Shown: positions 5,073-13,490, counted from the stretch's first letter. The stretch is 32,684 bases of DNA from Plantactinospora alkalitolerans (GCF_015690345.1 NZ_JADPUN010000169.1:1-32684); one strand, 5' to 3'. The notes: generated from the sequence alone by a model not told the origin. A program made the numbers and translations.

Positions 5073-7739
5073 ATGCGATCCTCCGACATCCGCCGGACCT
5101 TCCTCGACTACTACACCGACCACGGCCATACCCGGGTCCCGTCGAGTCCGCTGATCCCCGACGACCCCGGGCTGCTGCTCACCATCGCCGGAATGAACCA
5201 GTTCAAGCCGTACTACCTCGGCGAGAGCCAGCCACCGCAGCCGCGCCTGACCAGCGTGCAGAAGTGCGTCCGTACCTCCGATATCGACAATGTCGGCCGG
5301 ACCACCCGGCACGCCACGTTCTTCGAGATGCTCGGCAACTTCTCGTTCGGCGACTACTTCAAGGCCGACACCATCGCGTACGCCTGGGAGCTGTTCACCC
5401 GGCACTACCCGCTCGACCCCGACCGACTCTGGATCACGGTGTTCTCCGACGACGACGAGTCGGAACGCCTCTGGCGCCGCATCGGCGTCCGCCAGTCCCG
5501 GATCCAACGGCTCGGAATGAGAGACAACTACTGGTCGATGGGCGTACCCGGACCATCCGGACCATCCTCCGAACTCTGCTACGACCGTGGTCCGAAGTTC
5601 GGCCCCGAGGGCGGGCCGGCGGTGAACGACGAGCGGTACATCGAACTCTGGAACCTGGTGTTCATGCAGCACCTGCGGGGCGAGGGCGACGGCAAGGAGG
5701 ACTTCCCGATCCTCGGCGACCTGCCCAGCCGCAACATCGACACCGGGCTCGGCCTCGACCGGCTCGCCGCGATCCTCCAGGACGTCGACACGATCTGCGA
5801 GACCGACCTGCTCGCACCCACCCTCGACGTCGTCCAGGAACTCGCCGGACGACCGTTCCCCGGCCACGACGGCAGCCCGGAATCGGTCTCCTTCCAGGTC
5901 GTCACCGAGCACGCCCGGTCCTCCGCGTTCCTCCTCGCCGACGGCGTACTGCCGGGCAACGAGGGACGGGGCTACGTACTGCGCCGGCTTCTCCGCCGCG
6001 CCGTCCAGCACGCGCACACCCTCGGCATCGAGACGCCGGTCCTGGCGGCGGTCACCGGCAGCGTCGTGGAGAACCTCGGCGGCACCTGGCCCGAACTCGT
6101 CGCCGGACGCGCGCTCATCGAGGCAGTCAGCCAGCACGAGGAGGAGAGCTTCACCAGTACCCTGCGCCAGGGCGGGCGCCTGCTCGGCGCGGCGATCGGC
6201 CGGCTCCGGGGCACCGACACGACCCGCCTGTCCGGCGAGACCGCGTTCGAACTGCACGACACCTACGGCTTCCCGATCGACCTCACCATCGAGGCCGCGC
6301 AGGCGGCCGGACTCACCGTCGACGAGGAGCGGTACGCGGTGCTGCTGGACGAGCAGCGCCGCCGGGCCAGGAGCGGCGGCCGGGGCCGGAGCGCGACGCA
6401 GGAGCGACGCCTGGACACCTACCGGCAACTGCTGACCCGGCACGGGCGTACCGACTTCGTCGGCTACACCGACACCGTCGTCGAAACCGAACTTCTCGCC
6501 GTACTGCGGGACGGCCGACCGGTGGAGACGGCAGGCGCCGGTGACCGGATCGAACTGGTGCTCGGCCGCAGCCCGTTCTACGCCGAGTCGGGCGGGCAGG
6601 TGGGCGACCACGGAAGCGTACGGGCGGCCGACGGAACGGTCGTGGAGATCACCGACACCCGGCACGGCGTCGACGGATTCCACGTACACGACGGTCTGGT
6701 ACGGCACGGCGAGGTCCGGCCCGGCCTGCGGGTCGAGGCCTGCGTCGACGGCGATTGGCGGGCGGCCGTCGCCCGGTCCCACTCGGCCACCCACGTGCTG
6801 CACGCCATGCTGCGGCGGGTGCTGGGCGACCACGCCCGGCAGCAGGGCTCCCTCGTCGCACCCGGACGACTGCGGTTCGACTTCGCCCACTTCTCCCCGG
6901 TCGAACCGGCCGCACTCGACACCATCGGCACCCTGGTCAACGATTACCTGCTGGACGATCCCGAGGTACGGGTCTGGCACGCGAGCCGGGCCGAGGCCGA
7001 GGCGGCGGGCGCGACCGCCTTCTTCGGCGACCGGTACGGCGAGCAGGTCCGGATCATCGACATCGGCGACGCCTCCCGGGAGCTGTGCGGCGGCACCCAC
7101 GTCGGGCACGGCACCCAGGCCGGGCCGGTCCGGATCGTCGGCGAGTCCTCCGTCGGCGCCGGACTGCGCCGGATCGAGGCGCTGACCGGCCGGGACGCGC
7201 TGCGGTACGCCGACACCGAGCGGCGGCTGCTCGCCGAGGTCGGCAAGCTCGTCGGTGCCCGACCGGACGACCTGCTTCCGACCCTGGCCAAGCGGCTCGG
7301 CGCGCTCGCCGAGGCGGAGGAGGCGCTGCGCCGACACCGCCGGCACGAACTCGACGCGATCGCCGGATCGCTGCTCGGGCAGCGTCGGGCGGTCGGCAAC
7401 GGCTGGCTGGTCAGCGCGCTCCGCGACGACCTCACCGGCTCCGAACTGCGGTCGGTCGTGCTCGACATCCTGGCGCGGTGCCCGGACGACGAGCCGACGA
7501 TCGTCGTACTCGCGGTCGTGGACGACGGAAAGGCGCAGCTCACCGCCGGGTTCAGTACCGCGTTGCCGGGCCGGCGCGGCCAGGCCCGAGACGTACTCGT
7601 CGAGGCGGCTCGGCTGATCGGCGGCGGGGCCGGCGGCACCGGCAACCTGGCCAGCGCGGGTGGCCGCCAGACGCACCGGATCGGCGAGGCACTGACCCGG
7701 GCCGAGGCAGCGGCCGCCGAACGGCTCACCCAGACCTGA
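5073..7739 (+). CDS. alaS: Alanyl-tRNA synthetase (possible second copy)
   Basis: This 888-residue enzyme charges tRNA-Ala with alanine and edits mischarged Ser and Gly. It has the full family order: a class II catalytic core (GMNQFKPYYLGE, TSVQKCVRTSDIDNVGRT, ATFFEMLGNFSFGDYFK, then GLGLDRLAAILQ), a tRNA-recognition helical region to about residue 450, an editing domain with the zinc motif HSATH (His570, His574) and CGGTH (Cys672, His676), and a C-Ala domain. The usual glycine-rich DMAQAGG-type element of C-Ala appears as GNLASAGG, a mild divergence. The gene is not next to the genes that usually accompany actinobacterial alaS (ruvX, mltG, aroE). It may therefore be a duplicate used under stress or as resistance to an AlaRS inhibitor, which is inference. 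A long leader precedes it and a strong hairpin follows. Confidence 0.94.
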   Translation: MRSSDIRRTFLDYYTDHGHTRVPSSPLIPDDPGLLLTIAGMNQFKPYYLGESQPPQPRLTSVQKCVRTSDIDNVGRTTRHATFFEMLGNFSFGDYFKADTIAYAWELFTRHYPLDPDRLWITVFSDDDESERLWRRIGVRQSRIQRLGMRDNYWSMGVPGPSGPSSELCYDRGPKFGPEGGPAVNDERYIELWNLVFMQHLRGEGDGKEDFPILGDLPSRNIDTGLGLDRLAAILQDVDTICETDLLAPTLDVVQELAGRPFPGHDGSPESVSFQVVTEHARSSAFLLADGVLPGNEGRGYVLRRLLRRAVQHAHTLGIETPVLAAVTGSVVENLGGTWPELVAGRALIEAVSQHEEESFTSTLRQGGRLLGAAIGRLRGTDTTRLSGETAFELHDTYGFPIDLTIEAAQAAGLTVDEERYAVLLDEQRRRARSGGRGRSATQERRLDTYRQLLTRHGRTDFVGYTDTVVETELLAVLRDGRPVETAGAGDRIELVLGRSPFYAESGGQVGDHGSVRAADGTVVEITDTRHGVDGFHVHDGLVRHGEVRPGLRVEACVDGDWRAAVARSHSATHVLHAMLRRVLGDHARQQGSLVAPGRLRFDFAHFSPVEPAALDTIGTLVNDYLLDDPEVRVWHASRAEAEAAGATAFFGDRYGEQVRIIDIGDASRELCGGTHVGHGTQAGPVRIVGESSVGAGLRRIEALTGRDALRYADTERRLLAEVGKLVGARPDDLLPTLAKRLGALAEAEEALRRHRRHELDAIAGSLLGQRRAVGNGWLVSALRDDLTGSELRSVVLDILARCPDDEPTIVVLAVVDDGKAQLTAGFSTALPGRRGQARDVLVEAARLIGGGAGGTGNLASAGGRQTHRIGEALTRAEAAAAERLTQT

Positions 7740-7747
7740 CGCTCTCG

Positions 7748-7797
7748 TGATCACGTGAGGTCCGGCCGGTCCGGGCAGGCCGGACTTCACGTGATCA
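7748..7797. terminator. Long hairpin between alaS and the convergent ABC permease
   Basis: Two 20-nt arms (7748-7767 and 7778-7797) are complementary except for one position that can form a G-U pair, around a 10-nt loop. It starts 9 bp after the alaS stop. No T-tract follows, as is common for actinomycete terminators. Because the arms are symmetric it can act on both converging transcripts (alaS from the left, permease gene from the right). Confidence 0.8.
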
Positions 7798-7829
7798 GCG
7801 GGCAGCGGTCGGCGGTCGGCGACGCGGAC

Positions 7830-9554
7830 TCAGCGGCGGGCGTGGCGGAGGGTGGTGACGAGGAGGGCGGTACCGAGCAGGGCGAGTGCGAGCGTGCCCA
7901 CCACCAGTGGTGCGGGCCCGGCCGGACGAGCGTCGACGCGTACCGCGCCCATGAAGTCGAGCGCGGCGATGCCGTTCAGCACCGGGTACCAGAGTGCGAG
8001 GTAGCCGACCTGGAAGAGCCGGTGGGTACGGCTCAGCACCCCGGACGCCAGCGCCAGCGACGGCACGAAGAGCAGTCCGGCGCCCCAGGCCGCCAGCCCG
8101 GCGGCGTCCTGGTCGAGCAGCATCCGCAGCATCGGCACGAACCCGGTCAGCCCGGCGATGGCCAGTCCGGCGACCCATTCCGCCAGCATCCGCCGCCGGA
8201 CTCCGGAACAGGCGCCGAGCAGCGCGTCCACCCCGTACTCGTGGCGTTGGGTGCCCAGCCGGGACCAGAGCAGGACCGGCCAGATCCAGGCCAGCGGCAG
8301 GATGACCGCCGGTACGGCCGCGATCGGCGCCACGGCCCCGGCGATGCCGAGCAGTCCGGTGCCGAGCCACCACCAGCGCGAACCGGACCGGCGCAGCACC
8401 CGCACCTCCCCGGCGACCAGTCGACCGAACCCGTCCACGGCACGGAGTCCGCGACCGTGGGCCGGGCCCTGGTGGGAGGCCAACCAGGACGGCACCGTCC
8501 CGCCCCTCGGCGTCCGGGGTGCGTCGACCACCACCGTCCCCGGCGCCCCCACCAGCGGCATCCCCGTCAACGGCATGCCGAACGGCGGCGTCCCCGTCAA
8601 CGGCGTCCCCGTCAACGGCATGCCGCGCGGCGGCGCCATCCCGGGCGGCGGCTGGGGCAGTCCGGCGGTGGGCTCCGGATGCCGACGGGTACGGGTCCGC
8701 GCCGGGTCGAACCGGCCGAACCAGAGCACCGGCAGCACCGCTATCCCGGCCGCGACCAGGATCAGCAGCAGCCGCTGCGCGACGAACCCGAGGTCGGCGT
8801 CGGCACCGGACCACTCGAATGTCCGAAGCGGATGGTCGAGGTACATCAACCCCAGGCTGAACTCGCCGTCGACCGGCTTGATCTGCTCGGCGGCGACGCT
8901 CTCCCGCAGTGACCGGGCCACCCACTGGGTGCCGAATCCATTCAACGGGGCATCGGGCTCCTGCCCGACGACCATCCCGACCATGGCGAGGAAGAACCAG
9001 ACGATGTTGCCGAACCCGCCGCGCAGCGGGCGTACCGAGTCGAACAGCACCGCCATCGCGGCGGCGAACGCCAGCACGGGAACGGTGAGCAGGCCGAACG
9101 GCATCAGCAACGCGACCGGGTCCACCGCACGGTCCTCGCCCCGGGCCAGTTGCATCACCAGGCCGGTCGCCGCGAGCACCCCCGCCATCGAGCCCAGCAC
9201 CAGCAGATTGCTGAGGAACTTGCCGAACAGGTAGCCGGAGCTGCGCAGCGGGGTCGCGGCGAGGAGCTGCCCCACACCCGTGCGCTCGTCCCGGACGACG
9301 GCGCCGCGTACGACGTAGAAACCGGCGAACGTCAGCCAGAGTGCCCCGGCCAGCGCGGTCACCGTGCCGACGTAGGCGCTGTTGTACACGCCCCGGTAGT
9401 CGGCGGCGTTCACTACCACCCAGCGGCTGTCGACCTCCGGCACCGCCAGATAGCCCAGTCCGACGGCGGTGGCCAGCACCACCACGTACGCCGGTCGACG
9501 CACCCGCTCGCGGAAGTCGGCCACGGCGACGGCGAGCGGCCCGCGTACCGTCAT
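7830..9554 (-). CDS. ABC transporter permease with a repeat linker (ABC-2-type, double-length)
   Basis: This is a 574-residue membrane protein. The N-terminal half has hydrophobic spans from about residue 20 to 310 (for example VVVLATAVGLGYLAV, ALAGALWLTFAGFYV, LLMPFGLLTVPVLAFAAAMAVLF). A cytoplasmic Pro/Gly-rich linker of about 60 residues follows, and then a second membrane half (WWWLGTGLLGIAGAV, VPAVILPLAWIWPVLLW, PLVVGTLALALLG). The linker contains repeated MPLTG/TPLTG pentapeptides, encoded by near-identical 15-bp units around 8557-8620. The start ATG overlaps the stop of the upstream ATPase gene (ATGA), so the two are translated together and probably form one exporter. The substrate is unknown. 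The divergent two-component system is a likely regulator. Confidence 0.85.
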   Translation of the reverse strand: MTVRGPLAVAVADFRERVRRPAYVVVLATAVGLGYLAVPEVDSRWVVVNAADYRGVYNSAYVGTVTALAGALWLTFAGFYVVRGAVVRDERTGVGQLLAATPLRSSGYLFGKFLSNLLVLGSMAGVLAATGLVMQLARGEDRAVDPVALLMPFGLLTVPVLAFAAAMAVLFDSVRPLRGGFGNIVWFFLAMVGMVVGQEPDAPLNGFGTQWVARSLRESVAAEQIKPVDGEFSLGLMYLDHPLRTFEWSGADADLGFVAQRLLLILVAAGIAVLPVLWFGRFDPARTRTRRHPEPTAGLPQPPPGMAPPRGMPLTGTPLTGTPPFGMPLTGMPLVGAPGTVVVDAPRTPRGGTVPSWLASHQGPAHGRGLRAVDGFGRLVAGEVRVLRRSGSRWWWLGTGLLGIAGAVAPIAAVPAVILPLAWIWPVLLWSRLGTQRHEYGVDALLGACSGVRRRMLAEWVAGLAIAGLTGFVPMLRMLLDQDAAGLAAWGAGLLFVPSLALASGVLSRTHRLFQVGYLALWYPVLNGIAALDFMGAVRVDARPAGPAPLVVGTLALALLGTALLVTTLRHARR

Positions 9555-10453
9555 CGGGACGCCGTCCACGGCGCGCCGTGGTTCGACTGACCCGGCTGGT
9601 GGATGGCGTCGAGATAGGCGTCCTCCAGATCGGGTGGAACCGGGGTGGCCGCCGGACCGGGTGGATCCGGCGACAGCACCCGGACCCGTACGCCGGACGG
9701 CGTCCGCACCATCGCGCTGACCACGTGCCGTGCCTGGATCCGGGTGGCCTCGGCGGGGTCGACCAGGACCTCCCACACCCGCCCCGCGCTCGCCCGGAGC
9801 AGTTCCTCCGGAGTACCCCGGCGGCGGATCCGGCCCTGGGCGACGATGGCGATGTCGGCGGCCACCGACTCGACGTCCGAGACGATGTGCGTGGAGAGTA
9901 CGACCACCCGGTCGGCCGCCAGCTCGCCGAGCAGGTTACGGAACCGGACCCGCTCCTCGGGGTCCAGCCCGGCGGTGGGCTCGTCGACCACCAGCACCCG
10001 TGGGTCGGCCAGCAGGGTCTGGGCGATGCCGACCCGGCGCAGCATCCCGCCGGAGTACTTCCCCAGCGGCCGCTTTCCGGCCCCGGTCAGGTTGACCAGC
10101 TCCAGCAACTCGTCGATCCGGGCCCGGCCGGTCCGGGCCGGCAGTCCCTTGGCCGCGGCGAGGTAGCCCAGGAACTCCCGGGCGGTCAGGTTCGGATAGA
10201 CCCCGAAGTCCTGCGGCAGGTAGCCGAGACATCGGCGCAGCAGGTCCGGCCGGGCCAGCACGTCGACGCCGTCGAACGTGACCTGCCCGCTGCTCGGTCG
10301 GGTCACGGTGGCGGCGATCCGCATCAGTGACGACTTGCCCGCCCCGTTCGGTCCCAGCAGACCCAGTATTCCGGCGTCGAGTCGCAGCGTCACCCCGTCG
10401 ACCGCCCGATGGCCACCCCGATAGATCTTCACGATGTCGCGCAGTTCGAACAC
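9551..10453 (-). CDS. ABC transporter ATP-binding protein
   Basis: This is a 300-residue ATPase that powers the downstream permease. It shows Walker A (GPNGAGKSS), a Q-loop (YLPQDFGVYPN), an ABC signature (YSGGMLRRV), Walker B with D-loop (VLVVDEPTAGLD) and the switch His (STHIVSD), followed by a C-terminal regulatory tail of about 80 residues, as in ABC-2 drug and polymer exporters. The GTG at 10451-10453 is preferred because GGGGGAG lies 6 nt upstream; an in-frame ATG at 10466-10468 has only a cramped GGA. The reading frame stays open far upstream through the repeat region, but that extension is Arg/Pro/Ser-rich low-complexity sequence and probably not translated. The stop overlaps the permease start. 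Confidence 0.92.
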   Translation of the reverse strand: MFELRDIVKIYRGGHRAVDGVTLRLDAGILGLLGPNGAGKSSLMRIAATVTRPSSGQVTFDGVDVLARPDLLRRCLGYLPQDFGVYPNLTAREFLGYLAAAKGLPARTGRARIDELLELVNLTGAGKRPLGKYSGGMLRRVGIAQTLLADPRVLVVDEPTAGLDPEERVRFRNLLGELAADRVVVLSTHIVSDVESVAADIAIVAQGRIRRRGTPEELLRASAGRVWEVLVDPAEATRIQARHVVSAMVRTPSGVRVRVLSPDPPGPAATPVPPDLEDAYLDAIHQPGQSNHGAPWTASR

Positions 10454-10472
10454 GTCCCGCTCCCCCATTCCT

Positions 10473-10580
10473 GCTCGATCCCGGGCTCGGTTCCGGCTCG
10501 GTTCCGAAACCAGGCTCGGCTCGATCCCGGGCTCGGTTCCGGCTCGGTTCCGGAACCAGGCTCGGCTCGGCTCGGCTCGG
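10473..10580. repeat. 46-bp tandem duplication plus CTCGG microsatellite in the divergent promoter region
   Basis: Two 46-bp copies (10473-10518 and 10519-10564) differ by one base (GAAACC versus GGAACC). Each is built of GGCTCGGTTCC-type words, and the array runs into a short (GGCTC) tandem run. It sits between the ABC ATPase start and the histidine kinase start, a gap of about 300 bases (10454-10759) that otherwise holds only the kinase's -10 box. It could carry multiple binding sites for the adjacent response regulator or simply be expanded low-complexity DNA. Confidence 0.8.
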
Positions 10581-10746
10581 CCCCGGACCGGCCCCGGACC
10601 GGACCGGCTCCGGGTCTCGGTCCGGCCGGACGAGCAGACCATTCGGACCGTCCCCGGGGCACGGGGCGCAGCCACCGGATCCGGGGTGGGGCTGGGCATA
10701 CCTCCGGACTATCCCCAGCCGGATGGGCCGCACCCAGCCCGCCGGT

Positions 10747-10762
10747 TAGCGTGGTGGTCGTG
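10747..10762 (+). promoter_or_regulatory. Leaderless -10 box of the histidine kinase gene
   Basis: TAGCGT at 10747-10752 is followed after 7 nt by GTG at 10760, the spacing of actinomycete leaderless promoters. No Shine-Dalgarno is present, and two other in-frame GTG codons (10751, 10754) lie inside or directly after the -10 box, so 10760 is the best start. No clear -35 is seen. Confidence 0.5.
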
Positions 10763-12097
10763 TCCCGGCGGAACCCTCGTACGCTGCTGGAATCGGTCAC
10801 CCGAGGCCGGTTTCTGCTGACCGGCTGGCCCTGGCGGGCCCTGGCGCACCTGCTGACCACCCCGCCGGTAGCGCTCGCCTGCGCGGCGACGCTCGGGCTG
10901 CTGGCCATGCCGTGGCTGTTCCTGCTGAGTCGGGGCACCGAACTGGCCCGCCTGCCGCTCGGCGTGCTGGCGTTTCTGCTGGTGCTCGGGGCGGTTCTGC
11001 TCGCCGGGTTCGGGCCGCTGGTCGCGGTGCCGCTGGGCGGGCTGGAACGGGTCCGGCTACGGCTCGTCGACTCCCGCCCGGTCACCTCCGGGCACCGCAC
11101 GCCGTCCGCCCCGGACCCGTGGTCCTGGTTCCGGACCCGCTACACCGAGCCGGCCACCTGGTTGGCGCTCGGCTACGCCGCCCTGATGGCGACGGTGGCA
11201 CTGCTGCTCTCCTGCGCCATGCTGGCGCTGCTGCTCCTGATCGGGGTGCTCGTCGCCAGTCCGCTGCTGGTGGGGAGCGGCGAGGGCACGATCTCCATCG
11301 GCATCGCCGAGGTCGACACCGTCGGGCAGGCGCTGCCGTACGCGCTGCTCGGGCTGGCGTTGCTGGTCGTCGTGCCGTACCCGATGGCGCTGCTGGCCGG
11401 CGCGCACGGCCTGCTGGCCCGGGCACTGCTGGCCGGCGGTACGCACGTGCGGCTGCGTACCGAACTGGTCGAGGTGTCCCGGTCCCGGGCGCGGTTGGTG
11501 GACGCGTTCGAGGCCGAGCGCCGCCGGATCGAGCGCGACCTGCACGACGGGGCCCAGCAACGGCTGGTCAGCCTCACCCTGCAACTCGGGCTGGCCCGGG
11601 TGGAGATCCCCGCCGGCTCTCCCGGGGCGGCGGCGGTGGCGGACGCCCACGAGCAGGCAAAGGTGTTCATGATGGAGTTGCGGGAACTGATCCGGAACAT
11701 CCATCCGAAGGTGCTCACCGACCGCGGCCTGCCGGCGGCGGTACGCGACCTGGCCGACCAGTCGGCGGTTCCGGTGACCGTCGACGCCGAACTGCCCGGA
11801 CGGCTGCCGAACGCGGTGGAGGCGACCGCGTACTTCGTCGTCGCCGAGGCGCTGACCAACATCGCCAAGCACAGCGGCGGCACCGCCGCGCGGGTCTGGC
11901 TGCGCCAGCGGAACGATCTGCTGACCCTGGAGGTCCGCGACGACGGGCGGGGCGGGGCCGATCCGGGGCTGGGCACCGGGTTGACCGGGCTGGCGGACCG
12001 GGTCGCGGTGATCGACGGCAGAATGTTGCTGTCCAGCCCGCCCGGCGGGCCGACCCTGCTACGTGTGGAGCTGCCGTGCAGCCGCAACGACCCGTGA
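10760..12097 (+). CDS. Two-component sensor histidine kinase (NarL/DesK-type)
   Basis: This is a 445-residue membrane kinase. Residues about 30-220 carry an actinobacterial sensor region with paired hydrophobic spans (PVALACAATLGLLAMPWLFLL, LGVLAFLLVLGAVLLAGFG, ALLLSCAMLALLLLIGVLVA, ALPYALLGLALLVVVPYPMALL). The dimerisation and phosphoacceptor helix follows, ERDLHDGAQQRLVSL, with His262 as the phosphate site. Next comes a HATPase domain with N-box EALTNIAKHSGG and G-boxes DDGRGGADPG and GTGLTGLADR. It should phosphorylate the response regulator encoded directly after it, whose start lies inside this gene. The divergent ABC exporter is the natural target, probably in response to an envelope-active compound; that role is inferred from position. 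Confidence 0.93.
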   Translation: MSRRNPRTLLESVTRGRFLLTGWPWRALAHLLTTPPVALACAATLGLLAMPWLFLLSRGTELARLPLGVLAFLLVLGAVLLAGFGPLVAVPLGGLERVRLRLVDSRPVTSGHRTPSAPDPWSWFRTRYTEPATWLALGYAALMATVALLLSCAMLALLLLIGVLVASPLLVGSGEGTISIGIAEVDTVGQALPYALLGLALLVVVPYPMALLAGAHGLLARALLAGGTHVRLRTELVEVSRSRARLVDAFEAERRRIERDLHDGAQQRLVSLTLQLGLARVEIPAGSPGAAAVADAHEQAKVFMMELRELIRNIHPKVLTDRGLPAAVRDLADQSAVPVTVDAELPGRLPNAVEATAYFVVAEALTNIAKHSGGTAARVWLRQRNDLLTLEVRDDGRGGADPGLGTGLTGLADRVAVIDGRMLLSSPPGGPTLLRVELPCSRNDP

Positions 12098-12744
12098 TCC
12101 GGGTGGTCCTCGCCGAGGACGGTGTGCTGCTCCGCGAGGGACTCGTCGGCCTGCTCGGCCGGTTCGGCTTCGAGGTCGTGGCCGCCGTCGGGAACGCCGA
12201 AGCCCTCGCTACGGCCGTCGCCGCACACGCACCGGACCTGGTGCTGACCGACATCCGGATGCCACCGGACTTCACCGACGAGGGGCTGCGGGCCGCCGTG
12301 GAACTGCGCCGTGCCCATCCGGGGCTGGCCGTGGTCGCACTGAGCCAGTACGTCGAGCAGAGCTACGCCGCCGACCTGCTCGACACAGGCGGTGGCCGCC
12401 GGGTGGGCTACCTGTTGAAGGACCGGGTGGTCGACGTGCCGGAGTTCGTCGACGCGCTGCGCCAGGTCGTGGACGGCGGCACCGTCGTCGACCCCGAGGT
12501 GGTACGCCGGCTGCTCCGCCGGCAGCGGGATCCACTGGCCCGGCTCTCCGCCCGGGAGCGCGAGGTGCTGGCGCTGGTCGCCGAGGGTCGCTCGAACGCC
12601 GCCATCGCCCGGGTGCTGGTCGTCTCCGAGGCGGCGGTGGGCAAGCACGTCGGCAACATCCTCGCCAAGCTCGACCTGCCGCCGACCGAGGACACCAACC
12701 GCCGGGTCCTGGCGGTGCTGGCGTACCTCACCGGGCAGCGGTGA
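12076..12744 (+). CDS. NarL/LuxR-family response regulator
   Basis: This is a 222-residue regulator with an N-terminal receiver domain (VIRVVLAEDGVLLREGL; phosphoacceptor Asp59 in VLTDIRMPP; Lys in YLLKD) and a C-terminal LuxR-type helix-turn-helix (LSAREREVLALVAEGRSNAA, then EAAVGKHVGNILAKL). The GTG at 12076 is chosen because GGAG lies 5 nt upstream. An alternative GTG at 12094, overlapping the kinase stop as GTGA, has no Shine-Dalgarno and would remove six residues. Either start overlaps the kinase gene, so the pair is co-translated. It is the partner of the upstream kinase and likely controls the divergent ABC genes across the 46-bp repeat region. Confidence 0.93.
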   Translation: MQPQRPVIRVVLAEDGVLLREGLVGLLGRFGFEVVAAVGNAEALATAVAAHAPDLVLTDIRMPPDFTDEGLRAAVELRRAHPGLAVVALSQYVEQSYAADLLDTGGGRRVGYLLKDRVVDVPEFVDALRQVVDGGTVVDPEVVRRLLRRQRDPLARLSAREREVLALVAEGRSNAAIARVLVVSEAAVGKHVGNILAKLDLPPTEDTNRRVLAVLAYLTGQR

Positions 12745-12762
12745 GCCGCCGGAGGTAGCGGG

Positions 12763-13401
12763 TCAGATCTGGCCGGGGTAGAAGCCGTGCCGGGACAGTG
12801 GGCCGATGAGCTGCTGTTCCTCGTAGGCGAAGTGCGACAGCAGGGTGTCGGTGAGCAGGTCGATCGCCTCGGTGATCGGGCCGTAGTCGGTGGGGTTGCG
12901 GGCGAGGTGCACCAGCGCGTCGTCGATCCCCTCCAGCACCTCGTGGATGGCCAGATGCTCCTCGTGCAGCCGGTCCAGTACGGCCGACAGGTCGCGCTGG
13001 CTGCGGCGCAGGTGGGGAAAGATCCCCTCGCTCTCCATGGTGTGGTGGTTCGTCACGGAGCGACACTGCGCCTGGCAGACCCCGCCGAGGGTCCAGTCGT
13101 TGGCCCGGATCGTCATCACGTTGATCTGGCTGCGCGCGTCGCCGAGCCGCGCCGTACCCTCCTTCACCTGCTGGAGGATGTCGCGCATCTGGGCCAGTTC
13201 CGCCCGGTAGTGGTCGTGTACGTCGACGAGGTGGCGGCCGGCGTACAGGCCGTGCCGGGTGAAGGTGACCTCCGGGGGCGGCTCGGCCGCGATCGGCCGG
13301 GTCTCCTCGTTCAGCACACTCTTCGGGCTGAGCCGCTCGGTCGGCGCGGCGCTCGGCACGATGCCGGTACGCCGGGTCAGCCAGTCGTTCTCGGTGGTCA
13401 T
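12763..13401 (-). CDS. Hemerythrin-like (HHE domain) protein
   Basis: This is a 212-residue soluble protein. After a polar N-terminus of about 55 residues, it shows the His/Glu pattern of a non-haem di-iron four-helix bundle: DVHDHYRAEL (His62, His64), NHHTMESEGIFPHL (His119, His120, Glu123), LHEEHLAIHEVL (His146, His149, His153) and LSHFAYEEQQLIG (His190, Glu194). Such proteins bind oxygen or nitric oxide or act in iron and redox homeostasis. Two cysteines four residues apart (GGVCQAQCRSV) sit just before the HHxxE helix, a possible redox or iron-sulfur handle. The DoxX gene is upstream on the same strand, 89 nt away, with a hairpin between, so linkage is possible but not certain. A weak AAAGG-type ribosome site precedes the ATG. 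Confidence 0.88.
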   Translation of the reverse strand: MTTENDWLTRRTGIVPSAAPTERLSPKSVLNEETRPIAAEPPPEVTFTRHGLYAGRHLVDVHDHYRAELAQMRDILQQVKEGTARLGDARSQINVMTIRANDWTLGGVCQAQCRSVTNHHTMESEGIFPHLRRSQRDLSAVLDRLHEEHLAIHEVLEGIDDALVHLARNPTDYGPITEAIDLLTDTLLSHFAYEEQQLIGPLSRHGFYPGQI

Positions 13402-13459
13402 GGCCTACCTTTGCGATCTTCCCTGGAGAGGTGATTGTCCGTCGGCGGCTTTTCTCCGC

Positions 13460-13481
13460 GAGGAGCCACCGGCGACTCCTC
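13460..13481 (-). terminator. Short hairpin between the DoxX and hemerythrin genes
   Basis: GAGGAG and CTCCTC form a 6-bp stem around a 10-nt loop, 9 bp after the DoxX stop on the minus strand, followed by a GAGAAAAG stretch. It may partly terminate DoxX transcripts. The stem is short and there is no T-tract, so confidence is limited. Confidence 0.3.
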
Positions 13482-13490
13482 CGGTACCAG

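Noticed and set aside
4245-7790. A 1181-codon minus-strand frame running through alaS
   Set aside because: It is antisense to a full-length alanyl-tRNA synthetase with all motifs; only its last 138 codons encode a real gene, the HTH protein.
7801-9234. Long plus-strand frames opposite the ABC permease
   Set aside because: They are antisense to a permease with clear membrane spans and are Arg/Pro/Gln-rich.
10473-10580. CRISPR array
   Set aside because: The copies are directly adjacent without spacers, and there are no cas genes.
10469-10699. N-terminal extension of the ABC ATPase through the 46-bp repeats
   Set aside because: The extension is Arg/Pro/Ser repeats, while a good ribosome site precedes the GTG at 10453.
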